A DNA stretch of 64,000 nt from Prorocentrum cordatum (lineage: Eukaryota > Sar > Dinophyceae > Prorocentrales > Prorocentraceae): contig CAUYUJ010019939.1 in NCBI GenBank assembly GCA_963575745.1, positions 16,001 to 80,000 of the forward strand, written 5' to 3'. A program made the translations under genes and the position numbers. Below are positions 19,741 through 30,849 of this stretch, in pieces (within the stretch, counting starts at the first letter, position 1; the number at the start of each line of letters is the position of its first letter). The notes below the pieces were generated by a model that was given only the letters and a program-made list of their open reading frames with translations, was not told the origin of the DNA and searched no databases.

Positions 19741-19956
19741 ATACATCGAAGAAACACAAAAACACATGACCATAAATTTTTGGCGCTCCGCGCGACTTTT
19801 TGGATTCGCGCTGGACCCCCCTCCCCCGCCCCTGGCGCGCGGAGCGCGCCAGGGGCGCCGCCGGAGGCGCCGCCGGGGGGGCCCAGGCGCGGATCCAAGA
19901 AATCCGAGCGGAGCGCCAACAGTTTATGTTACCGTGCTTGTTCCTTCTTCAAGTAC
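19741..19956. mobile_element. Foldback element family G, copy with both arms
   Basis: Arms atcgaagaaacac..gaccataaa..ttggcgctccgcgcg and inverse cggagcgccaacagtttatgtt..ccttcttcaagta. The inner core ggcgcgcggagcgcgcc is itself a palindrome. Confidence 0.75.
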
Positions 19957-20008
19957 AGCGGGCCTTTCTCGGCGCCGAGTGGGCGACTCTCCGAGGCCCG
20001 AAAACCAT

Positions 20009-20073
20009 CACTTCACTAATTTTGGGCCCCAGGGCCCACTGAGGCCCCAGGGGCCCCAGATTAGTGAAGTGAT
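20009..20073. mobile_element. Small hairpin element (family U)
   Basis: Perfect 15-bp inverted ends catcacttcactaat / attagtgaagtgatg around GGGCCCC-rich sequence. A lone half copy (catcacttcactaa) is at 20109. The flanking host word gcagcgggcc..ctcggcgcc occurs at 19957 and again at 20178. Confidence 0.6.
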
Positions 20074-20281
20074 GTGTTTTTTTTTTCCCACGTAAGGACC
20101 CCGAAATTCATCACTTCACTAAACCGAACCCAGGACGAAAGTCAGGGGCCGAATCGCTGCTGTGATGCCACATCCATGTGCAGCGGGCCCTCCTCGGCGC
20201 CAAGTGGGGGCGACTCGGGGCCCGGGACGGCCCGCGGGTGCCCCCGAAGAGCGCGCAGGAGCGGCGCGCGGCTGCATGGAG

Positions 20282-20356
20282 AGCACCCCGAGGCGGAGGA
20301 GCCGCCGGAAGAGCCCGCGAGAACGAGCGCAGGCCGATCGAGCCTCGAGGCCGAAG
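20282..20356 (+). CDS. Candidate RS-rich exon of the RNPS1-like gene
   Basis: Twenty-five codons, beginning STPRRRSRRKSPRER and ending ADRASRPK, an RS-type segment of the kind that follows the RRM in RNPS1 and SR45. Donor AAG|GCCCCC fits the GC-donor pattern of this gene and leaves phase 0. The start is uncertain: GGAG|AGC (used here) and GAAGAG|CGC at 20252 both keep phase 0; CAG|GAG at 20259 would not. No good pyrimidine tract precedes any of them. The last 13 nt of the exon and its donor lie in a 44-bp segment repeated at 34594-34637, on the far side of the giant insertion. Confidence 0.42.
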
Positions 20357-20387
20357 GCCCCCCCGACACGATGAGGTGCGGCGCCGT
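20344..20387 (+). repeat. 44-bp direct repeat, left copy
   Basis: Identical over 44 bp to 34594-34637, on the other side of the split family H element and its 14-kb insertion. It covers the end of the candidate RS exon, its donor and the first 31 nt of the intron. Confidence 0.9.
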
Positions 20388-20451
20388 TCTGGAGGGGAAA
20401 ACACACACAGACACAATGAATCGTCGATTCCCCCGAAAATATGTGAAAGTA
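20388..20451 (+). mobile_element. MITE family H, copy 4, left half
   Basis: tctggaggggaaaacacac .. gaaaatatgtgaaagTA, broken at TA. The matching right half is 34491-34590. Confidence 0.8.
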
Positions 20452-20544
20452 CTGCAGGGGCAACAAACATTACATTACCGGAAAAATCGTTTCGATAATT
20501 ATTTTTGCGCCCTGTAATGACGTCAGCGGGGTTGGGGGGGATTT

Positions 20545-23500
20545 CACGATTAGGATTCTACAGAAATTATGAGCAGGAGTTGGGGAGGATTTGGTAATTG
20601 GGGAGGATTCTACAAAGGACAAAGAGGGAGTTGGGGAGGATTTGGGAATTGGGGGGGATTCTACAAAGGAAAAAGGAAGAGTTGGGGAGGATTTGGGAAT
20701 TGGGGAGGATTCTACAAAGGATAAAGGAAGAGTTGGGGAGAATTTGGGAATTGGGGAGGATTCTACAAAGGAAAATTTGGGAGGAGGAGTTGGGGAGGAT
20801 TTGGGAATTGGGGAGGATTCTACAAAGGAAAAAGGAGGAGTTGGGGAGGATTTGGGAATTGGGGAGGATTCAACAAAAGAAAAGGAGGAGTTGGGGAGGA
20901 TTTGGGATTTGGGGAGGCTTCTACAAAGGAAAAAGGAGGAGTTGGGGAGGATTTGGGAATTGGGGAGGATTCCACAAAGGAGAAAGGGGAATTTGGGAGG
21001 ATTTGGGGATTGGGGAGGGTTCTACAAAGGAAAAAGGAGGAGTTGGGACAGATTTGGGAATTGGGGAGGATTCTGCAGAGGAAAAACGAGGAGTTGGGGA
21101 GGATTTGGGAATGGATTGGGGATTCTACAAAAGGAAAAAATAGGAGTTGGGGAGGATTTGGGAATTGGGGAGGATTCTACAAAAGAAAAAAAAGGAGTTG
21201 GGGAGGATTTGGGAATTTGGAAGGATTCTACAAAGGAGAATGGAGGAGTTGGGGAGGATTTGGGAATTGGGAAGGATTCTACAAAGGAAACAGGAGGAGT
21301 TGGGGAGGATTTGGGAATTTGGGAGGGTTCTACAAAGGAAAAAGGAGGAGTTGGGGGGGATTTTGGAATTGGGGAGGATTCTACAAAGGAAAAAGAAGGA
21401 GTTGGGGAGGATTTGGAAATTGGGGAGGATTCTACCCAGGAAAAAGAGGGAGTTTGGGGAGGATTTGGGAATTGGGGAGGATTCTACAAAAGGAAAAAGA
21501 GGGAGTTGGGGAGAATTTTTGAAATTGGGGAGGATTCTACAAAGGAAAAGGGAGGAGTTGGGGCGGATTTTTTGGCATTGGGGAGGATTCTACAAAGGAA
21601 AAAAAAGGAGGAGTTGGGGAGGAGTTTGGAATTGGGGATGGTTCTACAAAGGAAAAAGGACAAGTTGGGGAGGATTCGGGAATTGGTGAGGATTCTACAA
21701 AGGGAAAAGGAGGAGTTGGGGAGGACTTCGGAATTGGCTAGGAGTCTACAGAGGAAAAAGGAGGAGTTGGGGAGGATTTAGGAATGGAGGAGGATTCTTC
21801 AGAGGAAAAAAGGAAGAGTTGGGGAGGATTTGGGAATTGGGGAGGATGCTACGAAGGAAAAAGGAGGAGTTGGGGAGGATCTGGGAATTGGGGAGGATTT
21901 TACATAGGAAAAGGGGGAGTTGGGGAGGATTTTGGAATTGGGGAGGATTCTACAAAGGAAAAGGATGAGTTGGAGAGGATTTTGGAATTGGGGAGGATTC
22001 TACAAAGGAAAAAAGGATGAGTTTGGGAGAATTTTGGAATTTTGGAGGATTCTACAAATGAGAAAATAGGATTTGGAAGGGATCTAGGAATTGGGGAGGG
22101 TTCTACAAAGGAAAAAGGAGGACTTGGGGAGGATTCGGGAAATGGGGAGGATTCTACAAAGGAAAAATGATGATTTGGTGAGGATTTGGGAACTGGGGAG
22201 GATTCCACAACGGAAAAGAAGAGGAGTTGGGGAGGATTTTGGAATTGAGGAGGATTACACAGAGGAGAAAAGATGAGTTGGGGAAGATTTGGGAATTGGG
22301 GTGGATTCTACAAAGGAAAAAAAAGGAGTTGAGGATGATTTTGGAAGTGGGGCGGGTTCTACAAAGGAAAAAGGAGGAGCTGGGGAGGATTTGGGAATTG
22401 TGGAGGATTCTACAAAGGAAAAAGGAGGAGTTGGGGAGGATTTGGGAATTGGGGTGAGTTCTACCACGGAAAAAGGAAGAGTTGGGGAGGATTTGGGAAT
22501 TTGGGAGGATTCTACGAAAAGAAAACAAAGGAGGTGTTGGGGAGGATCTGGGTATCTGGGGAGGATTCTACAAAAGGAAAAAAAGGGGTTGGGGAGGATT
22601 TGGGAATTGTGAAGGATTCTACACATGAAAAAAGAAGAGTTGGGGCGGATTTGGGAATTGAGGAGGATTCTACAAAGGAAGAAGGAAGAGTTGGGGAGGA
22701 TTTGGGAATTGGTGAGGGTTCTACAAAAAGGAGAATGGAGGAGTTGGGGAGGATTTGGGAATTGGGGAGGATTCTACAAGGGAAAAGAAAAGAGTTGGGG
22801 AGGATCTGGGAATTGGGGAGGATTCTACAAAGGAAAAAGGATGTGATCGGGAGGATTTGGGGATTGGGGAGGATTCTACAAACGAAACAGGATGAGTTGG
22901 GGTGCATTTTGGGAATTGGGTGGGATTCTACAAAGGAAAATGGAGGATTTTGGAATTGTGGAGGATTCTACAAAAGGAAAAAGAGGGAGTTGGGGGGATT
23001 TGGGAATTGGGGAGGATTCTACAAAAGGAAAAATAATGAGTTGGTGAGGATTTGGGAATTGGGGAGGATTCTACAAACGGAAAAAGGAATAGTTGGGGAG
23101 GATTTGGGAATTGGGGGGGATTCTACAAAGGAAAATGAGGGAGTTGGGGAGGATTTGGGAATTGTGGAGGATTCTACAAAGGAAAATGGAGGAGTTGGGG
23201 AGGATTTGGGAATTGGAACGGATTCTACAAAGGAGAAAGGTGAGTTGGGGAGGATTTGGGAATTGGGGTGGGTTCTACAAAGGAAAAGTGAGGAGTTGGG
23301 GGAGATTTGGGAATTGGGGGGGATTCTACACAGGAAAAAGGAGGAGTTGGGGATGATTTTGGGAATTGGTGAGGCTTCTACACGGGAAAAAAGGAATAGT
23401 TGGGGAGGATTTGGGAATTGGGGAGGATCCTACAAAAGGAAAAAGGAGGAATTGGGGAGGATTTGGGAATTGGGGAGGATTCAACAAAAGAAAAAAATGA

Positions 23501-26500
23501 TGAGTTGGGGAGGATCTGGGAATCGGGGAGGATTCTACAAAGGAAAAAGGAGGAGTTTGGGGAGGATTTCGGAATTGGGGAGGATTCTACAAAGGAAAAA
23601 GGAGGAGTTGGGGAGGATTTGGGGAATTGGGGAGGATTCTACAACGGAAGAAGGATGAGTTGAGGAGGATTTTGGAATTGCGGAGGATTCTACAAAGGAA
23701 AAAGGAGGAGTTGGAGAGGATTTGTGAACTGGGGAGGATTCTACAACGGAAAAAGGAGGAGTTGGGGAGGATTCGGGAATTGGTGAGGATTCAACAAATG
23801 AAATATGAGGAGTTGGGGAGGATTCGGGAATTGGGTGGGATTCTACAAAGGAAAAAGGAAGATTTGGTGAGGATTTGGGAATTGGGGAGGATTCTACAAA
23901 GGAACAAGGAGGAGTTGCTGAGGATTTTGGAATTTGGTGAGGATTCTTCAAAGGAAAAAGGAGGAGTTGGGGAGGATTTGGGAACTGTGGAGGATTCTAC
24001 AAAAGGAAAAAGAAAGATGAGTTGGGGAGGATTGGGGAATTGGGGGGGATTCTACAAAAGGAAAAGAAAGAGGAGTTGGGGAGGATTTGGGAATTGGGGA
24101 GGATTCTACAAAGGAAAAAGGGGGAGTTGGGGAGGGTTTTGGGCATTGGGGAGGATTCTACAAAAGGAAAAGGAGGAGTTGGGGAGTGTGTGGGAATTGG
24201 GTGGGGTTCTACAAAGGAAAAAGGAGGAGTTGGGGAGGATTTGGCAATTGGTGAGGATTCCACAAAGCAAAAAAGGAGGAGTTGTGGAGGATTTGGGAAT
24301 TGAGGAGGATTCTACAAAAGGAAAAATGAGGAGTTGGGGAGGATTTGGGGATTGATGAGGATTCTACAAAAGGAAAAAGGAGGAGTTGGGGAGGATTTGT
24401 GAATTGGTGAGGATTCTACAAAGGAAAAAGGAGGATTTGGGGAGGATTTGGGAATTGGGTGGGGTTCCACAAAGGAAAAAGGATGAGTTAGGGAGGGTTT
24501 GGGAATTGTGGAGGATTCTACAAAGGAAAAAGAGGGAGTTGGGGAGGATTTGGGAATTGGGGAGGACTCTACGCAGCAAAAAGGAGGAGTTGGGGGTGAT
24601 TTTGGAAATTAGGGAGGGTTCTACAAAGGAAAAAAGAAGAGTTGGGGAGGATTTGGGAATTGGGGAGGATTCTACAAAAGAAAGAAGAGGAGTTGGGGAT
24701 GATTTGGGAATTGCGGAGGATTCTACAAAAGAAAAAGGAGGAGTTGAGGAGGATTTGGGAATTGGGGAGGATTCTACAAAGGAGAAGGAGGAGTTGGTGA
24801 GGATTTGGCAATTGGGGAGGGCTCTACAAAGGAAAAAGTAGGAGTTGGGGAAGATTTGGAAATTGGGGTGGATTCTACAGAGGAAAAAGGAGGAGTTGGT
24901 GAGGATTTGGGAATTGGGGAGGATTCTACAACGGAAAAAGGATGAGTTGGGGAGGATTTTGGAATTGAGGAGGATTCTACAGAGGAAAAAGGACGAGTTG
25001 GGGAGGATTTGGGGATCGTGGAGGATTCTACAAAGGAAAAAGGAGGAGTTGGGGAGGATTTGAGAATCGCCGAGGATTCTACAAAGGAAAAAGGAGGAGT
25101 TGGTGAGGATTTTGCGAATTGGGGATGATTCCACAAAGGAAAAAGGATGAGTTTTGGAGGATTTGGGAATTAGGGAGGATTCTACAAGGGAAAAAAGATG
25201 AGTTGGGGAGGATTTTGGAATTTGGGAGGATTCTACAAATGAAAAAGGAGGAGTTGGGGAGGATTTGGGGATTCGAGAGGATTCTACAACGGAAAAAGGA
25301 GGAGTTGGGGAGGATTTGGGAATTGGGGAGGACTCTACACAGGAAAAAGGATGAGTTGGGGATGATTTTGGAATTGTGGAGGATTCTACAGAGGAACAAA
25401 AAGATTTGGGGAGGATTTGGGAAATTTGGGATGATTCTACAAAGGGAAAAAAAAAAGGAGTTGGGGAGAATTTTGGAATTGGTGAGGATTCTACAACGGA
25501 AAAAAGAGGAGTTGGGGAGGATTTGGGGCATTGGGGAGGATTCTGCAAAAGGAAAAAGGAGGAGTTGGGGGAGATTTTGGAATTGGGGAGGATTCTACAC
25601 AGGAAAAAGGAGGAGTTGGGGAGGATTTGGGAATTGGGGAGGATTCTACAAAGGAAAAAAGATGAGTTGGGGAGGATTTGGGAATTGGGAAGGATTCTAC
25701 AAAAGAAAAAGGAGGAGCTGGGGATGCTTTGGATTGGGGAGGATTCTACAAAGGAAAAAGGAGGAGTTGGGGAGGATTTGGGAATTGGGGAGGGTTCTAC
25801 AAAGGAGACAGGTGAGTTGGGGAGGATTTGGGAATTGGGGATGGTTCTACAAAGGAAAAAGGAAGAGTTGGGGAAGATTTGGGAATTGGTGAGGGTTCTG
25901 CAGAAGGAAAGAGGAAGAGTTGGGGAGGCCTTAGGAATTGGCGGGGGGGTCATACAACGGAAAAATGATGAGTTGGGGAGGATTTGGGAACTGGGGAGGA
26001 TTCTACAAAAGAAAAAGGAGGAGTTGGGGAGGATTTGGGAATCTAGGAGGATTCTACATAGGAAAAAGGAGGAGTTGGGTGGGATTTTGGAATTGGGGAG
26101 GAGTCTACAAAGGAAAAAGGAGGAGTTGGGGAGGATTTGGGACTTGGGGAGGATTCTACAAAGGAAAAAGGAGAATTTGGGGAGGATTTGGGAATTTGGG
26201 AGTGGGTTCTACAAAGGAAAAAGGATGAGTTGGGGAGGGTTTGGGAATTGGTGAGGATCCTACAAAGAAAAAACGAGGAGTTGGGGAGGATTTGGGAATT
26301 GGGGAGGATTCTACAAAAGGAAAAATGAGGAGTTGGGGAGGATTTGGGGATTGGTGAGGATTCTACAAAGGAAAAAGGAAGAGTTGGGGAGGATTTGGGA
26401 ATTGTGGAGGAGTCTACAAAGGAAAAAAAGAGGAGTTGGGGAAGATTTGGGAATTGGGGCGGATTCTGCAAAGGAAAAAGGATGAGTTGGGGAGGATTTG

Positions 26501-29050
26501 GGAATTGGGGAGGATTCAACAAAAGGAAAAAGGAAGAGTTGGGGAGGATTTGGGAATTGGGGAGGATTCTACAAAGGAAAAAGGAGGAGTTGAGGAGGAT
26601 CTGTGAATTGGGGAGGATTCTACAAAGGAAAAAGGATGAGTTTGGGGAGGATTTCGGAATTGGGGAGGATTCTACAAAGGAAAAAAAGAGGAGTTGGGGA
26701 GGATTTGGGGAATTGGGGAGGATTCTACAAAGGAAGGAGGATGAGTTGAGGAGGATTTTGGAATTGCGGAGGATTCTACAAAGGAAAAAGGAGGAGTTGG
26801 AGAGGATTTGGGAACTGGGGAGGATTCTACAAAGGAAAAAGGAGGAGTTGGGGAGGATTCGGGAATTGGGGAGGATTCAACAAATGAAATATGAGGAGTT
26901 GGGGAGGATTCGGGAATTGGGGAGGATTCTACACAGGAAAAAGGAAGAGTTGGTGAGGATTTGGGAATTGGGGAGGATTCTACAAAGGAACAAGGAGGAG
27001 TTGCGGAGGATTTTGGAATTTGGGGAGGATTCTTCAAAGGAAAAAGGAGGAGTTGGGGAGGATGTGGGAATTGTGGAGGATTCTACAAAGGAAAAAGAAA
27101 GATGAGTTGGGGAGGATTGGGGAGTTGGGGAGGGTTCTACAACAGGAAAAAAGAGAGAGGAGTTGGGGAGGATTCGGGAATTGGGGAGGATTCTACAATG
27201 GAAAATGGAAGAGTTGGGGAGGGTTTTGGGCATTGGGGAGGATTCTACAAAGGAAAAGGAGGAGTTGGGGAGTGTGTGTGGGAATTGGGGGGGGGGGGGG
27301 GGGGAGGGGGGTGGGGGGATTCTACAAAGGAAAAAGGAGGAGTTGGGGAGGATTTGGGAATTGGGGAGGATTCCACAAAGCAAAAAAGGATGAGTTGGGG
27401 AGGATTTGGGAATTGGGGAGGATTCTACAAAAGGAAAAATGAGGAGTTGGGGAGGATTTGGGGATTGGGAGGATTCTACAAAAGGAAAAAGGAGGAGTTG
27501 GGGAGGATTTGGGAATTGGGGAGGATTCTACAAAGGAAAAAGGAGGAGTTGGGGAGGATTTGGGAATTGGGGGGGGGTTCCACAAAGGAAAAAGGATGAG
27601 TTAGGGAGGATTTGGGAATTGTGGAGGATTCTACAAAGGAAAAAGAGGGAGTTGGGGAGGATTTGGGAATTGGGGAGGACTCTACACAGCAAAAAGGAGG
27701 AGTTGGGGGTGATTTTGGAATTGGGGAGGGTTCTACAAAGGAAAAAAAGAAGAGTTGGGGAGGATTTGGGAATTGGTGAGGATTCTACAAAAGAAAGAGG
27801 AGGAGTTGGGGATGATTTGGGAATTGTGGAGGATTCTACAAAAGAAAAAGGAGGAGTTGAGGAGGATTTGGGAATTGGGGAGGATTCTACAAAGGAGAAG
27901 GAGGAGTTGGGGAGGATTTGGCAATTGGGGAGGGCTCTACAAAGGAAAAAGTAGGAGTTGGGGAAGATTTGGAAATTGGGGAGGATTCTACAGAGGAAAA
28001 AGGAGGAGTTGGGGAGGATTTGGGAATTGGGGAGGATTCTACAAAGGAAAAAGGATGAGTTGGGGAGGATTTTGGAATTGGGGAGGATTCTACAGAGGAA
28101 AAAGGAGGAGTTGGGGAGGATTTGGGAATCGTGGAGGATTCTACAAAGGAAAAAGGAGGAGTTGGGGAGGATTTGGGAATCGTCGAGGATTCTACAAAAG
28201 AAAAAGGAGGAGTTGGGGAGGATTTTGAATTGGGGATGATTCTACAAAGGAAAAAGGATGAGTTTTGGAGGATTTGGGAATTGGGGAGGATTCTACAAGG
28301 GAAAAAAGATGAGTTGGGGAGGATTTTGGAATTGGGAGGATTCTACAAATGAAAAAGGAGGAGTTGGGGAGGATTTGGGGATTGGGGAGGATTCTACAAC
28401 GGAAAAAGGAGGAGTTGGGGAGGATTTGGGAATTGGGGAGGACTCTACACAGGAAAAAGGACGAGTTGGGGATGATTTTGGAATTGTGGAGGATTCTACA
28501 GAGGAAAAAAGAAGGATTTGGGGAGGATTTGGGAATTGGGGATGATTCTACAAAAGGAAAAAAAAAGGAGGAGTTGGGGAGAATTTTGGAATTGGGGAGG
28601 ATTCTACAACGGAAAAAGGAGGAGTTGGGGAGGATTTGGGGCATTGGGGAGGATTCTACAAAGGAAAAAGGATGAGTTGGGGAGGATTTGGGATTTGTGG
28701 AAGATTCTACAAAGGAAAAAGGAGGAGTTGGGGAGGATTTGGGAATTGGGAGGATTCTACAAAGGAAAAAGGAGGAGTTGGGGAGGATTTTGGAATTGGG
28801 GAGGATTCCACAGGAAAAATGAGGAGTTGGAGAGGATTTGGGGATTGGGGAGGATTCTGCAAAGGAAAAAGGAGGAGTTGGGGAGGATTTGGGAATTGGG
28901 GAGGATTCTACAAATGAAAAAGGAGGAGTTGGGGAGGATTCGGGAATTGGGGAGGATTCTACACAGGAAAAAAGGAGGAGTTGGGGAGGATTTGGGAATT
29001 GAGGAGGATTCTACAAAGGAAAAAGGATGAGTTGGGGATGATTCTACAAA
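20545..29050 (+). repeat. 51-bp satellite array, forward arm (about 165 units)
   Basis: Units combine ggggaggatttgggaatt, ggggaggattctaca and aaggaaaaaggaggagtt, 51 bp in all. The + strand is purine-rich with many GGGG runs. Because 51 is 17 codons and the unit has no forward stop, all three frames are open for long stretches (up to about 396 codons), giving 17-residue repeats such as GEDSTKEKGGV or GRILQRKKEEL. These are very unlikely to be genes. Internal tandem copying is visible (see 23500-28800). Confidence 0.95.
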
Positions 29051-30849
29051 CGCAAATGCAGCCAGGGAGGAGGCCCCTCCCTTCCCATCCCTTCGGGGAT
29101 GGGGGAAGAAGGGCCTCTCCCACAATCCCTTCGGTCGCTGGGCTAACGCTGACCTGCACTGCTACCTCCTGCTGTGCCCGAGTCCCAGATGCCCCTCTTG
29201 GCCCACTAGGCCACAACAGGGCCCATTAGGACCCATCAGGGCCCATTAGGGCCCATGTGCTGGGGGGAGGGGGGGGGGGGGCAAGACACCCCAAGACGCC
29301 CCAGTCACCAAACGCGCCCCAAGACTCATACGGCTTTCAACGCGCCTCAAGACGCCCCAGCCCCCCCCCCCCCCGAAAACAACAAACAAACCAGAACGCA
29401 GCATGCAGCAATGCGCCCCACGAAGCCTCAGGCCCCAACGCACCCCAAGACGCGCAAGGCCACGCAAACAAAAGCACGACGCCTTCGGCCACAAAGCACC
29501 CCGCGACGCCTAAGGCCACTAGACGTCCAGGACACCGCTTGCTTTGTGATTTCGTTGTTGCCCCTTCCGCTGGCGCCCCTGAGGCTAGGGGCCCCCGACC
29601 CCCAGGAGCACGCCACCTAACGTGGTAGACCTGGCAGCGTACCTGACCCCTGCTCTCATTTATTGTTGTGTGTTGTTTATTGGGGAGGCCCTCTACAGCG
29701 GCCGCCCACAGTCTGCATCCATTGCGAGAGAGGAGGCCCTCTACGGCGGCCGCCCAGGGCCGATAATGGAGTGCGCGGTGATCCCCAACACCACCGCGCT
29801 CGAACCCATAATGATATGAGCAAGGTAAGCGGATGAGGCGAAGTAATGGTATGATATGATGGAAAGCCGCCGATCCGGCTTGTGCTTGTGAAAAAGCGTC
29901 CTCCTCCTCCTCCCCCTACTCCTCCTAACTAAGCATCGTCCCTGGGCCTCGGGGGGCCTGCGGAGGCCCCCGGGGGGCTCTCCCGAGGCCTCTGTGAGGA
30001 GACCTCTGGGGGCATCCGGCCCATACCCCGTCGTCGTCGCTCACCCCCTCCCGGGCTGGCAGCGGGCTGCCTGGCCGACGGCCGGCGGCAATCGAGGACG
30101 CGCCCTGGCAATAGAGGTAACCGTGCTTCCTGGGCCTCACACTGCGGGCGGGCCCACCAGGATATGACAAAAATCTCATATCCAGCTGCCTTGTCCGCCA
30201 AAGGCCAAGGTGCCGGACGGCGCGGTGCGACGCGGCGCGGCGCAGCACGCCGCGGCGGCGGCAAGCCGCGACGACGGCAACCACGACACGGCACAGCACC
30301 CGCGACACGGCACGGCACGGAGCGGCAGCAGCCCACCACGGCGACAACGCAGCACGGCACCAGAAAGAGACACGGCACCACACGGCAGCCACAAAACGAA
30401 CACGGCGCGGCACCAACCGACACGACACAGCACCCACGGGGCACGCGCGCGGAACAGCGAGGGGGACGGCGGGGACACAAACGCACAGCGTGCGGACGAC
30501 AATATGATTCATGTAGAGCCACGCGTTGACAAGTAGCGGCGGGGCGAGGAAGCAGAAAGAGAGCGAGAGAGGGTGGGGGAGGAAGAAGGAGAGGGGGAAA
30601 GGGGCGAGAGAGGGAGGGGGAGGAAGACCCTGGAGGCAAGGTGAGGGACGGATTCTCCGCGGGCAGCAGGTTAGCTATGGTCTGTCGTACTCCGAACAAG
30701 TGCACTGAGGAGCGCACGCCGAGAATACTGCGATAGTTACCAGCACGGCTACACAATCTTGCCTAGATGCCGCTGGCGATAAGCCTTTCGGTCGGCACTG
30801 CTACGATAATAACTCTTCGTGTGGGTGACGCAGCACTTCCGGATTTCAC
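29051..30849. other. Spacer between the inverted satellite arms
   Basis: Contains gggcccattagg repeats (29218-29260), a degraded ccccaagacgcccc repeat (29280-29530) like that at 51080-51690, unassigned sequence to 30190, a cacggcac/gacacgg repeat (30220-30450), and unassigned sequence to 30849. No transposase, RT or other coding motif found in either strand. Confidence 0.6.

Noticed and set aside
20591-21781. 396-codon ORF and several others of 200-529 codons in 20.5-34.4 kb
   Set aside because: They arise from a 51-bp unit without stops; all three forward frames and the reverse frames are open alike and no start, domain or codon bias stands out.
20545-29050. CRISPR-like array (regular 51-bp period)
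   Set aside because: No distinct spacers; the entire unit repeats, and the context is eukaryotic.
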